64,000 nt of DNA, from NCBI GenBank assembly GCA_932294295.1, contig OW028577.1:2508001-2572000 (forward strand), read 5' to 3'. The notes beneath the pieces are model-generated. The model was not told the DNA's origin. It searched no databases and was given only the letters and a program-made list of their open reading frames with translations. Origin of the DNA: Alitta virens. Taxonomy: Eukaryota; Annelida; Polychaeta; Phyllodocida; Nereididae. A program made the translations under genes and the position numbers. How positions within the stretch are numbered: the first letter of the stretch is position 1; the number at the start of each line of letters is the position of its first letter. Positions 1 through 13,300 of the stretch are shown here, piece after piece.

Positions 1-852
1 AGAAAATGTCCTACACCACTAAGTGAAGTCTATTTTTTTGTAGTATACTGCGTTAGGACTACCATTATTCCTACAGAGTGCAAGAACAAGCAGGGGACAG
101 AAGGGGAAGGGGGAATGAAATATGTGCCGAATACAGAATAGTTATCAAGGCTTGGTAGAGGAAATCAGACAGACTGACAAACTGCCCGCTTTATTGAATT
201 GTCAGCTGGGACTGATCTGAATATCACCCATTGTAGTGTGGGGTGATTGGAACTATAGGCTTTGTTGTTCCACAGATTCAGTAGTATACCAAGCCATAAA
301 TATATTGTGCTACCAATTAAGTCTTATATATAAATTTTTCAGACCATTCCAATGCTCCAATAATAATCTATCATTTATTTTTAGTTAGTAAAGTGACTAG
401 TTTCATTTTATAGTATCTACATTCTACAATTACCAAATGTCAACTTACCATTAATACGTATATTTCAATATTATCAACATAACTGCAGGGAAATGAACAA
501 CATTGTACCTTATTATTATTATTATTTTGGTCATGGTTGCTGATAGCAGACCACAAGAATGCTATTATAAGCTATTAGGCATGTAAATATTTTGTAATGT
601 ATGCACTAACAACGCGGTCACATTAATATTAACAAACACTCAACAACAGCCATCATGTATTCTCGCATCCAAACTCGGTAACAGGATGTGTATGAACAAT
701 TAGAAGTAATTAGAAGCGATTACTTCACTTTAACCATTCTGATAAAAATTTATTTTATCAATTAGTTTTATAATAGTAGGAAGTAGGTATACTATATAGG
801 CTAGACTGTAAATGATTATTGATAGTATGATATAGAATGTCTCGACACGTAC
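1..852. other. intron sequence left of exon I
   Basis: AT-rich sequence downstream of the exon I donor. It contains a short TTA-type run near 513-530. I see no exon, RNA gene or complete mobile element. Confidence 0.5.
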
Positions 853-1323
853 CTGTAAACTCATATTGTCACTGAGGTCATTTTCAAAGGGGTTGATGCT
901 ACTAGCATCAAAATTTGACATCATTTCATCTTGATTGTCCCCAAGAAAAGGATTAGAAAGGTGCAAACCATCTGTACTATCTCCAAAAGATTTGAAATCC
1001 TTAGAGGGTTCTTTCCAATCATTGAGGAATGGATTAGAAACCCAATCTTTGTCAGTGAAGTGCACATCCCTCTCCAGAGTATTATTAGCACTCTTTGATT
1101 TGTTTATCAACCTCTTGTGGTTGTTTTTCACACCTCTGAAGTCATCCATGGTTGCTGATTTCTGGTTGAAGTCATAATTAGTGCTTTCCTCTATCAAGCT
1201 GTCCACATACCACTCAGCTGAGCCCGACTTGTTTTTAGATTTCTTCATTTTATGTTTCATCATCTCAATATCAGAGTCGTCCATGGATGTTCTGGATGCG
1301 ATATACCACTTGGATTTAGGCAT
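853..1323 (-). CDS. unc13: unc-13 exon I: common exon with distal Trp and three NPF motifs
   Basis: This 471-nt exon (157 codons, phase 0-0) has a perfect donor CAG|gtacgt. Its acceptor (ccaatcaag) has a weak pyrimidine tract. It begins MPKSKWYIASRT, resembling MSKSLWFKG just after the Munc13-1 calmodulin helix, so W6 is the likely distal anchor. Residues 15-35 are Lys/Met-rich. NPF tripeptides at 97-99, 124-126 and 144-146 (NPFLNDW, NPFLGDN, NPFENDL) match the ligand of EH domains found in Eps15, intersectin and EHD proteins. Both exon H and exon J end in phase 0 and can join here, making it the convergence exon. The opening Met coincides with the acceptor, so a first-exon use is an alternative. 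The next exon lies beyond the left edge. Confidence 0.75.
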
Positions 1324-2508
1324 CTTGATTGGTTTTTAACAAATTAACATATAGAATAACATAACAGAATTATCAATCCCTTGTGTTTCAATATGTGTGG
1401 TGCTAGTGTCCTGTTTCTCCCGGACATAAACTCTAAATCATATTATCTGACACACAAATATGCAGGCACAATAGATACTGGTAGCCTAGTGGATTTACTA
1501 ATGAGCATAGCAAATAATCATCTAAAGGTTTTATCTTTTTGATGTTTCAGAAAAGTGCAAGCAAACAGTCTAAATTATGTTTAATAACACCAAGCTACTG
1601 GCAACATTCATTTGGGTGACGATTGTTTCAACTTCTGCTAATTGCCACCAGGGCACCTAATGCAGCGCCATCTGGTGTTGGAATCGAGAATTACATTCTG
1701 TTCACTGAATGGTTATTGGTACAATAATTACCAACGTTTATTCACAAATTATATAACAAACATTTTCAAAAAATCAGATTGAAGTCAATCTCAGTCTCAG
1801 GCATCATAATTGACAAATTCAAGGAATAGTTCCAAAGCAAAATGTGCAACAGCTCCAAAGCTTTATATCTAGCAGAGAAAGGATTCCTGTTAGGCACAGG
1901 GAAGAGTCATTTTGGAGGCAGCGTATGCAGTTGAGCTGGAATGACTTAACCTCCACGTCCCCTGCAATCTGTCACTCCAATCAAATGGGTAATACTTGCA
2001 GGGGGGTGACCCCCTAATCAGCGCCTGTCCGTGCATACAGCCCACTTCTCTGCAGCTGCTCTGACGTCACAATGATTAAGGCATAAAGGCATGGATGGAT
2101 AGGATAATCACTGTCACTGACAAGCGGTGTTGTGACTTTACATTTGCAAGAGAGACAGATAGATAGAAGTCGTGGTCATCTCATCAGTCACCAGTGACCG
2201 GTGGTCAGTCAGCATGAAGCCAGGGATCAAGGGTCACCTCAGCTCAAGTTTGCAAATTGCTTCTCGTTTTCTCAGCCTCCTTTTTCAGAGTTTGCAGAGC
2301 AGCTGCAGTATGTATACTGCAGGCATTTGTCATTATGCTGATTTGAAAGTACCAATGTACACTACGATTTTCAACCACAGATATTTTGGTTATTTTCAAA
2401 GCTGACTCCAAATGACTTACAAAACCTGCTGCAAAAGTCAACATTGGATATAATCATACAAAGTGGTAAGACCGGGAATCAAACTCAACAGAATATTCCC
2501 AAGACCTT

Positions 2509-2830
2509 ACAGTTAGTTTCATAAAATACAGTCGACTCTAGCTGTCTGTCGCAACCCCTACCTAGCTGTGGTCTAAACATGCTAAAGGCAGCTGCTTCTG
2601 TCCACTTCTAGCTAATAATAGGCTTACATCTATCACCAGATAAATATAAACCTTTGTAAATGTAAGAAATTAATCTAATATATCACCAGATAAATATAAA
2701 CCTTCGTAAATGTAAGAAATTAATCTAATATTATCATAAATATGTACTTTTAGATCCGGTTTTGAGTAGCCAGCAATGACAGCTATGTCTATATTCAGTT
2801 TGACGGGCCGTTTTGAATGAATCTAACTAT
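2509..2830 (+). mobile_element. Tc1/mariner-like MITE, copy 1
   Basis: It begins TA-CAGTTAGTTTCAT and ends near CTAACTA-TA, which are inverted termini flanked by TA. The interior (GTCGACTCTAG, CTGCTTCTGTCCACTTCTAG, GATCCGGTTTTGAGTAGCCAG) recurs at 29857-30162 (inverted), 30290-31163 and 34099-34357. There is no coding capacity. It contains an exact 50-bp internal tandem duplication (2631-2680 and 2681-2730) absent from the other copies. Confidence 0.68.
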
Positions 2831-3655
2831 ATATTAATCACAAGAATACATTCTCGAAAAAATGTAAGGATAAACTTTGCAAAAACAGTAGCAGGAACCA
2901 GGGCCCCTGATGAATGCAATACCACATAAATGAAGTGACCATAGCTAAGACGTCATCATTACTAGTTTATCTCACAACCGCTAGAGGTAACTGCAAGCGC
3001 CCCACACTGCCACTTCCGCCTATTAACTGCCGTCTTCCTCCGCTACTAGTCAAATCACTGAGCCCACTGCTCACAAAACTGCCCCGAACTAGTAGTCAAC
3101 TTCTCAGTAGGAACTTCAAAAGCGCCTCAGGGGGATGTCCTTGAAAAGGTGACATTCAGAATTCACACAAAAAAAGTGTCCCAAGTGGGCAAGATTGGCA
3201 GTATGACATCAAACTGGGAGGACTTTTTGAAGGTACCACTGGACCAGAGGCCCTGTTCTATCAGATGCAGCAGGGACTGAGGGGCCAGGGGTCACCAGTG
3301 CCCTACTCAGAGGACACTCCTGCCCCCTAGCAGGCCCTCTTGGGCCCTCAGAACATAAAGGCCCATCCTATGCCCTTCCCAAGGGTCAGGGGGTCATGTG
3401 AGGCCAATTGATCTCCCCAGATTTGAGGGGTAAATAACTTATGACCTTGCTCAGAAAAGCTAAACCCGTTTAAGCCAGGGACATGACACAAAGTCATCCT
3501 CAGCTAGAGTTGACCTGTGACCGACTAAGCTGGTTAATTATGGATGTCATCTGACATCACATGACCTTCATTCACACATGTAATATAGGTCAAGGTTAAA
3601 TATAGCAACATATTAACGTCCATGTGGTTTTGCTACACCAAATAGGAGAGCTATC

Positions 3656-3836
<181 letters not shown>

Positions 3837-6800
3837 TAAAGCATAGCTCTCAATAGGTTGTACAGAGGCAGCTGTAATTCTTACTATTCTAATAGCATTT
3901 TAGAGAAATATTGGACATAGACTGCACATACAATTTGATACAAACAGTCCTGTATGAGCAGCATATTAGTAGCAGGGAATCGAGGCTTCTTGGCTATTAG
4001 TGGAAATAGAGCAAGGGGGGACACCCGTGAGGCCCATAATTCAAAGCACATGCTGCCATTTATCAGGATAGTGCAGGGGTCCCCCGACAGGTGGGGCTGG
4101 GAGTAGCCGAGACAGAGGGGTTGTTCTTAACGGATCATGATCTAAGACCCCCTAGCCTCCTTGGGGAACCCATTGACAGTTCTGCTCCAGAGGAAAGCTG
4201 CAGTAGAAAGCTGAAAGCTCAGAAGAAACAGCAAAAAGGAGCAATGAAGATGATACAGAGCAGGTGCAATTCTAGGCCCACAACAAACCACTGATGCCCC
4301 ATGATAATACCCTGCAGGAGCCTATCAGTGAGGTACAGGCATTAGTCCCTTCTATACATGACAAGTATGAGGGGCACAGGAGAGCCCTGAGGGACTCTTT
4401 CTCTAGCTATTAATTGATGCACCGGATAAACATCCGCATCTTCAGGGATATGGAGAGATCTGGGGCAATTTATATGCCATCTGCAGTTTCCCATCAACTA
4501 CCCACATAAATATATGGCAATGTGTGTCATGGACCGCTCAGGATAGCTCCAGACAGCTAGGGATAGTGGCTATCTTCAGATATAGCCAAGCCCTTGTTGT
4601 GAGTGGGTTCTACGTGTTTTTCTATCCTCTTAAATACCTGTCTTGAAGCATCTCAAGTTGTCTTATTTCTGACAGCTACAGGCATTTGGCTACTATGAAC
4701 AAGACCAATCTTCAGCTATGGTGCTACTACCTGCCCTGAGCAATCATTTCTTTTATCTCCGATGCGCCTATTTTGGAAACGGCATCTTTGACACTGTGTG
4801 TCATAAAACCTTTTTACTTGTCTGAGAGAAACAGTCTCTGAAAATATCTCATTCTGGGAGGCTCTCATAATCGTGGGCAATCTTTTAGGAGGCTCAAATC
4901 TCAGAGCAGCAGCAGCTATATTAAATGGCTACTTTTGGCCATTTGACAGCTTAGTGTTCCTGTGGTGCAGGGTGACTTGAAGTTGAAACCTTTTTCCTTT
5001 ATGGTACATGACACCATCTGCCCTCACAGGATGACATGGAAGGGCACTCCAACTGCATCATTAGTTAATAGGATGCTCAACATCCTGCCTGCATGTGCAG
5101 CCCAGTCAACAGTCAGGCTCACTTGGCAGGTACTTGCAAGGCAGAGTTATACTTACAAGCCACTCGGGCTCACCATGAAGGCTTACTGGGGCCACCCAGG
5201 GCTAATCTTCTAATTGAAGCAAGCGCATGCCGATTAGCCTAGCCATAATCGATAATGTTTCATGGGTGAGAGGTCAAGGCCACTCATGCCCTAATGGCAG
5301 GAAATAGCACAACATGACAAATGCAGGGGCAAAACTGACAAACAATTTGCAAAGTATTATCCTAGGAAGCTATGTCTGTTGCCTATAAATAGCTGCACAG
5401 GCTCCATGGAGTTGTCCACTGCCTGCCTCCAATGCCAGCCTCCAAATGCCTGTCTATGGCTCGCGTGTACATGGGATGCTGAAGCATTTGCTAAATGAGT
5501 TTCATTGCTACCCACCTCTAGGCTCAATTGCCACAGATCTGCAGCAGAAAAAAAGATCAAATAAATCGAATAAATCAAAGAGTAGTCTGGGGGTTCTGCC
5601 AGTGGTTTTTGCAGCCATCCAAACTGCAGCAAAAAGGCCACTGTGAGATGCCTCTCAGATCTGCATTAAGTGGCCCCAGCGTTTCTTTTCTCTGCTATTG
5701 ATGATAGTTTCAATGCAATTGACTGCTTATCTTGGGACAGAATAATTCAAGAAGCATTCCACTTATTCAACACACTCAGAAAAAGCTAGAAGTTCTTTGC
5801 AACATGCATGACTACCATCAAATGTAGCAGATAAATGTGGGTCTAATGACTTCTAAGTGTTTTTATGGTAAGGAATACTTGATATAGTGTTCTCATTGCA
5901 TCAATTATTCAAGCCCAGATCTACACCTTTACCAGGCTGCTGGCATATACAGTGTGAAGACTTCAGTGTTATGTGTTGTGTGTCTAGGGGCATGTTTTTC
6001 GCCTCAGACAAATTGGAAAGACAGCTGTCTAGCCCCTGTGAATATTTCATGGGTAGCCAATAATCCGATCACGAAAGTCTATTCATTAATGAAGAAGAAA
6101 ACTAAGGCTAAATTAGGCTATATCCAGAGGAACATCATTATAGACTTGTCTGTCCAAACTTCTTGCTGCCTGTTGATGCTAAGTCTTGCAACTTCCTTCT
6201 ATTATGACTTCCAAAGAAAAAAATAAGCCAAGTGTAATCTAATAGATGGAGAAATATCTGCTGCAATCCAACAGGAATCGAAATAGAAGATCATTAGTGG
6301 GAGATGGTGGCATGCAGGCAAAATAAAACTCACTCATGCTATACTCATTAACTCTGGCACACGAGAATATTCTCCACAAAAGCTGAACATCAAACTAAAA
6401 ACTCAGCAGCCATCTTATCTGTGTGTACAATGTATCGTCTTTTCATCAAAAGTGTTTGTTTTAAGGCAGCTGCAGCAACCACAAGACAAATGACACCAAC
6501 GTGACGTCAATACTAAATAATGACACTGCTACAACTGACATTACCCGATACACCTTGTCATTATGTGAGCATTATGACAGGCATTGACACCTAAACAGAT
6601 GTCATGGGCATATTGTCCTCTCATTAAACTCACATCAAGGATCGCATTGAAGCATCACATTGCATTTCTGCATCTTTCCATCTTCTTTCACTGTATTTGC
6701 TATACTTCTGCAGCTACTTTTAAACTCATATATTTGCTGCCTATCTATGTATTGCAATCTATCTCAAGTCTTCCTTCTGTCTGTCTGTGCTATACAGACA

Positions 6801-8118
6801 TCTTTTACTATTCATCCATGTGTATTTGTGTGTTGTTCCCTTGGGGGCAAATGCAATTTTCCAGGAGTTGTTGAAAAGTAAAGTTGGGACTCCAAATAAG
6901 GAACCAGAAAAAACAGACGTTTGTAGAGAAATATCTCCATATACAAGTATAAATGTGCAGTGTATGTAATAGTACAGCTCCCTGGATACAGTATGTGCCT
7001 TGGACACACACAAAATGACTGATACATTGCTGGCTGATATATTGCTGGCTTCATCAATGGTTGCAACTTGCCAGCCATCTAATCAAATAGTGGGCTCCTG
7101 CTGTTGTAAATCACTGGCAGCTACAGCTTTATCATAAGACAAATACCAGTAGTAAGAGTTACATTGGTTAGTACGAGAACAATACTGAACTTTTGTTATT
7201 GTAAGCATCTTCACAAGACTACAGGCATCAAACAGGTAGAACCAGCAGCAGCAGCAGCAGCAGCAGCTACATCAACATCTATTCAACCCTGAATATCGTG
7301 AGGGATGCTGTATCTAGTGCATTGATCCATCCATTCACCCAAGCCAATATGCCATTCAGTCAATTATGTACTAAAAGCAATCACGCTTCACTCAATGTGC
7401 TGCTGATTGGCTTGGTGCTTTGCTTGCTTAGTTGATTGATTTGTCTATATTTTACTTGCTTGTATAATTGAATTCAATAAGTGCCATGTCATTATTATGC
7501 AAAAAAAAGAGTGGAAAATCTATAGCTATTAGTAGATTCGGTTACATTTTGCATAAATAACTTCATGGTGGACAATTAAATGAAATCCCAGAGAGGATGC
7601 GCAATTTAATCAGAGCCAGGGCAGCTGAGCTTCCCACACCTGACATGGCTGACAAAAATATTGAGGACTGGTCTAATTACTGTGGGGCACTGCTGCATGA
7701 TAGTGACACACATAAGAATCCCTGCAGTGTCATATCTCTTCTACATTGCATGGGGTTTCATATTTCCCTCCACCTAACTTAAGTAATATTTTTGCTAATA
7801 CTTCGATATCTGTCCTTGGGAATAAAATATGGACATGGAGTCACCCTTTATAAGGGGAATTCTTATTTCACTCTTCTACCCTTTTGTGTATATTCACCAC
7901 TCTATTTCTTATTTGTCAGTTATATTTCCTTCTATATTAACTCATATATTTTCCTCCCATTTCTGTATTACTCGTTTTGTTTGTCTGTATATTTCACTCA
8001 ACATGCTGTCTACTCACTATTGAAGTTGTTAAATAAATCATATTATAAAATGTTGTTTCTTGGGAAACCATCTGACGAAACCCTAAAAATATATTTATGA
8101 GCGGTGCTCCCAAATGAA

Positions 8119-8200
8119 GTCATAATATGAAAGAGTCATAATATGAAAGAGTCATAATAAGAAAGAGTCATAATATGAAAGAGTCATAATATGAAAGAGA
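8119..8200. repeat. 16-bp tandem repeat
   Basis: Five near-identical copies of GTCATAATATGAAAGA, one carrying a T to A change, just left of giant exon J in the intron. Confidence 0.92.
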
Positions 8201-8917
8201 ATATCTCATATTAATCAAAAAGAGTGCCAACTGCACCTAAGAAGATTAAAACCTTTCATCAAAGCTCTGTGGAACAAGTGCCCTGGGCAAGGTTATCCTC
8301 CTAATTGAAACATATAACAACTGCAGACTTTCTGCTTATTGGATACTCTATCAAACACATACAGACTTATTGTGACGTCTTCAGAAGTAGAAGTTATTGA
8401 TTGGCTAAAAACATTGAGAGGTCCTTGTGTGATAGTATCAGACGTTTACATGTGATCTCAGGAAAACAGTCCATCCAATACAAGCCTCATATTAATATAG
8501 CTTGCTAAGCCAGATATGAATAACCGCATCTCCCAATGCACATCACACAAAGGAACATGACAGGAAGTTGCTTCCTGATCTATGGGCCTTTGGATGTATG
8601 TTAAAGACAGTTTGCTTCATTTGGCAGAGGCATATGCATTGAAGGCCTCAGGCGAGCAGCTCATCGCGCACACCTTTCCCGGGCTAATTTTTCACCACAG
8701 CCATCAACTCATATTTCTCCATAATGCAAGAGATTTTCATTCAGAATCTTCCAAGTGGAAGTCTTTCGCTAAACACACACAAAGAGTGTCAAACGGATAA
8801 AGAAAAGAGGGAATGATTTATCCCAAAACGAAATACGGCACAATTTTAAAAACGACTTTGGGAGCTAAACGGTTCTAAAATAAAGTAAAAGAAGAAAGTG
8901 GCATTAGATAACTTTAC

Positions 8918-11900
8918 CATTTTTTGGCGACGTATGCCACGTAGGATTTTGAGCAATTGTCGTTTGACGTTGGGGAACTCCTCTCCTTCCAAAGGATCAA
9001 AGAACAGACCCTCTTGGGGAAGTACAAGGCACTCCTGGTCCACCAAGTCTTCAGCACCATGGTAGTCCTTATTGAGGTAATATGCACCCAGATGAGAGTG
9101 CTCAGTCCCCTCAGCACCAAAGTAATCCGGGCTGAAACCTTCAGCTCCAAGGCATTGTGTGTCCTCGCTGTCCTCCGAATCATCACTATCCGTTTCTTGT
9201 CCTTCACAACTATCCTTCTGCGAAATGCGTGCGACATGTGGTTCCTCCGCAGGAAAGTTCTCCTCCACAACTCCCTTAGGGAGGATACTTTCAATACTGA
9301 TGTCATTTGCACAGACAGATGTCACATCCATCCCTTCCGCCCCTTCTGCATCCCCTCGGGCATCCGCAGAGGACCATGCCGTGTCTTCATCATCATCGTG
9401 CGGAAGGTCGGGAGCATCCGCAAAGGAATCGTGAAAAGCAGCATCTGTGTCGGATTTGGTCACATCCTCACAGGTTATGAATGATGCATCATCCTCTAGA
9501 CTGACCGATTGCTGTGCATCTGCAATGCTAGTTCTGGATGAGGCAACGGAAGGGGGTGTCTCTTCACTCGTTTGAGTGGACTGCCTCCGGGCATGTAGCC
9601 CTCCTTCCCATCTCTCTGCTTTATGCAAACTTCTCGGAGAGATGTCACCTCTCGTCAGCGAAGTCCTTCGAATGGGAGACAAACCACTTGCTTTGCGGAT
9701 GACATCAAACCCCGGGGACACTTCACCACTTGTCACAGCACCCAGCCGAGCCCTCTCAGCATCCGCCCCATGGAATGTCCTGCCTGATGCCAAATCCTGC
9801 ATGGACTGAGCAGTTCGTGTCTCTGCTTTCCTCCTCTCTACCCTGGGAGAGAGGATTTTAGGAGACATGCCTTCCCTGGGAGATAACCCAACCGGACTTC
9901 GGTCACTTCCTCGTCTGGCATGGTGTCTAGGGGACCCTCCAGGAGATCGGTGACCTTTTTGTCTGATCTCGTGTCTGGCCGGTGACACATCGTCATGTCT
10001 TGACCACTGTCCAGCCCTTGGATCATGGCCTAATAGAATATCAGGCTGAATTAAACAATCACTACTTCTCATGGAAATTTCAAACTGTTTCGTATCTTCT
10101 TCTTGTTTGCTTGCATGCCTAGACTTTTTGCCACCACGTCTTGGAAATGTTCCTGATTTCATTGGCATGTCATAGTAAACATCATGTAGAACAACTGTAA
10201 TCCCAGACTGTCTTAATGTATCATCACTTCTTGATGGTGGCCTCGATCTTTCTCTGTGCTTTCGAGCACCGTTATCATAATGACGAACCATGCTGCCATC
10301 ATGACATTCTGTTACAGTCCTATCATTGAGTCTTAATGGTTCATTAATACTGGGAGATAAGGATTCAAGTCTTAATGAAATGTCACTGTTTATCGCAGTG
10401 TCATCAAGTCTTCGTGGAATATCACAGTGTCTCGATCTGTCAACATGTCGCTGTCTCAGTTGTGCGTCGTGATGTTTAATTGATAAGTCCCGGGGCATTA
10501 GTATTCGCTCATTACCTTTGCCAGATGCCTGAGGAGGACCTAATGAGCCTTCAGGATGTGAATAATCAACAACATTAGCACCACGTGTTTCATGTCCTGA
10601 TACATTGTCAGTTACCAGCATAAAGGAGGGCAACCTAGATGAAGCATCCTTTGGATAATGTTTTGTATTTTTGGAATGAGGATCTTTGTTTATCTGGCCA
10701 GAGGTTGGTGAGCTCGCTCCAATCACTTGACGTGACCGACGTGATAGGGACCTTTCAACATCGCCAGGCACCCAGTCATCCACAGTAGAAGTTGGATTCA
10801 AACTTGCACCCATTTTCAAGTCAACCCTTTGTGCAACCGACCTCTGTGACCCTATGCCTCCCTGCTGCCTGGAGGGAGATGGTGACCTCGTAGGCACATC
10901 AGGTCGACCCTTTCTTTGAGTGTCATGCGATCTGGGTTCAGGAAGCTGATTGCGCATGCGTGAGTCAGCATCTGGCAAGTGGCGCGACTTTTTGTGAGAC
11001 TGGGGTCCAAGGGAAGGGCAAAGGTCATTGGCTGTGTTAGGCATATTTCGTTGCTGCATATTTCGTTGCTGCATATTTCTATGCTCTGAAGGGGCTGAGG
11101 TCTCTGGAGGGTGAGACCTCTGCCTGGGCAAGGGAGTGTTGGAGCGCTTAGATGGCATCTCTTTTGATGATGGAGTTTTTGTCTGGGCAGCCTCAGCAAC
11201 GGCAGAGGGTGGGACATCTTTAGCAGGAGTATGTATGGGGCCAGTTGGTGGTGATGCGCAGACATCACTAGGCTGATCTTTCGCTGACCTTTGGGCAGTC
11301 CTGCCATTACCAGATGTCCTCTCATCCACGATGGCCTTAAATATATTCTGAGCAAATCCTCTTATGCCAGTGGTTGTGTCATTTGTACTGGCTTGGTTGA
11401 TATTTGTACTGGATTGTGGTGCATCATACTTCTCGCTGTCATCCTGCAAAGAAAGCGAACGCAGGAGATTACGTGCAAAACCTCTGAGGCCAGTCGAGGG
11501 CTCGCTTGAGAGGTCAGGGGGTTGACATATGTTGTTTTCCTCATCTCTGCAGCAAGGCACATTGTCAGTGAGGTGACCGGGGTCTTCCAGATGGCTGCGG
11601 CTGCTACCATGAGACCCCTGTAATGACCTGCAGCTGGCCGGGGACCTCAGCACCTCCATCGAGTACTTCCAGTGATGCTGGGCACTAGGTGGGGTCACCA
11701 GCTGCATTTCTTGATGCTGGAAGAAACGCATCATGCAGTTGAGGTCCTCACTGACATAATCCTCCTCCACATGGTCCAAATAAGACTCACTCTTCCATGG
11801 TGTGAAGTCTTCGCGGGCAATGATGCATGGCGTAGTGCCTGGAAAACTGTCATCGCTGTCACTCGGAGATGCGGGTGACGTAGCTGTCAAGGCGGGCAAG

Positions 11901-11998
11901 CTGTGAGAATGAGAAATGGCCACAGAAGTCGGGTGGAACACCATCCGAGAGGGTAAATCCAACAGTCCTCTGTCCATGATGACCATGGAAAAGTTACA
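8918..11998 (-). CDS. unc13: unc-13 exon J: second giant alternative N-terminal exon (1023 codons)
   Basis: The open frame ends at donor ATG|gtaaag in phase 0, matching exon I. The likely start is 11986 (MVIMDRGLLDLPSRM, with ccATGG context), just inside an acceptor-like site (ggctgctgctgttgcag). The in-frame codons upstream of that site look non-coding. Phase is 0 at both ends, so it could also be a 3081-nt internal exon between H and I; an alternative first exon is more likely by analogy with short Unc13 isoforms. Content: Ser/Pro-rich N-terminus, NMQQR repeats near 300, basic Arg/His/Ser middle, clustered SP sites about 680-715, acidic region about 840-1000 with GAE-spaced repeats, and a basic amphipathic C-terminus FPNVKRQLLKILRGIRRQKM. 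No folded domain is recognised. The antisense open frames are shadows. Confidence 0.77.
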
Positions 11999-12819
11999 CT
12001 GCAACAGCAGCAGCCAAGTGACAGTGATGCCGGTGCAGCCCGCAAGATGAGGCTCCTCTGCTCTTATGCTGTGTTGCATAACTCCTAGTCAAGTGGTCAT
12101 CCATGCTGTCAGCCTTAGGTGTCAGAGAACATCATGGCTAGACAGCTCGAGTACATCAGAGTGCTTGACACTCAAATACATCCTTGAGCTGCAGCAGCAG
12201 GCAATGTGATGGCAACGTTATGAAGACGTGGTATTCAGGTGGTCCTATTCCTGCCATTGCATCACAATATAATCAGCAACATTCACATCCAGTGAGCAAG
12301 TTATCAACAGAGGATAAATCATTACAGAGGAGAGGATTGTCTGGGAGGGAGTAATCCATCTTGTATACTTGGATAGCATCCCTTCGCATCTCTACAGCAA
12401 CCATCCGGCGTCTCATTTAGCATGAATATCCAGCCGCTTCCTTGCTACATCATTTCATTCACCCATACTGTTGCACTGTTGCTTTCAAACTGAATACAGT
12501 AGCACCCCTGTAGTCCAGGTATGAATCATCCTCCGAATGTAAGTAATCAATAACAACATCCCTGTGGCTCTGGTCTACGCACTCAGCACACTGGGCCAGC
12601 CCCAGCTTCAAACAGTTCATTCTCCATTTGCATGACATGAACTAGACTCCTTTGAAAGGCTGCTGTTCCAATACACATCCAATGCTGTAAACTTGTACAG
12701 CCATGGAGATACCATCCAAACATTCTTAGAACTGAACCATTCAGTTGTGTCCAGCCTGAGCTCTCTTCCACATGGACGGGTCCTGATGATCAAACTATAG
12801 ACACCCCCAGGCGACTTGA

Positions 12820-13300
12820 GAGAGATGCCCAATCAAGATGCTGCTGCTGCTGGTGGTGTTGGTGCTAGGGAGATGGCAACATGTCCCCATCTCTCTATAG
12901 CAGCAACACAACACAGCCATAATCCAAGCATGCTAGCAGGCCAGTCCACTCGAGCAAGTTCTCCTCACATTCGCAGTCACCCTCTTGTCTTATCATGATA
13001 ATGCATCCAAGACGTACAACATGCTTCTCACATGACTCTGCAACGCTACGTAGAGCGCAAAATGCACGTGCTGCTGTGACGCTCTTTGGCTGGCTACTGA
13101 GTGAAAGAGAGAGGCGCTTGTCCCTAGCTCTCTCCTGCCAGCTAGGCTGAGCTGCTTGCCAATACTCCCGTCAGCGTTGCGTCAGGAGAGGCGCTCATTA
13201 CACGGGCAGCCAAGAGAGGCTGAATAGGCCAGGAGGAGGAGGAAGGGGCAAGGCAGCCTTATGGACCAACAAGGAGAACTACAAGCCCATCTAGAGACAG
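12820..13300 (-). promoter_or_regulatory. candidate internal promoter/leader region for giant exon J
   Basis: This region lies 0.8-1.3 kb upstream of the exon J acceptor. It has clustered CpG (for example GCAACGCTACGTAGAGCGC and CCCGTCAGCGTTGCGTCAGG) in an otherwise CpG-moderate intron, plus a CCAAT-like word. A leader exon spliced to the acceptor at 11998 would be expected here. I could not define a transcription start or donor, so the call rests on position and composition. Confidence 0.28.

Noticed and set aside
730..852. Hydrophobic C-terminal extension of exon I (VRVETFYIIL...)
   Set aside because: Intron read-through beyond a perfect CAG|gtacgt donor; not a membrane segment of the protein.
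7597..7782. 61-residue plus-strand frame (MRNLIRARAAELPTPD)
   Set aside because: Reads plausibly at the N-terminus but is short and isolated, with no splice sites or recognised relatives.
8957..9484. 175-residue plus-strand frame
   Set aside because: Antisense shadow of the acidic region of exon J.
11987..12079. Upstream Met (MQHSIRAEEP) as the exon J start
   Set aside because: It lies before a strong acceptor-like site, and the intervening codons translate the pyrimidine tract (TWLLLLQ).
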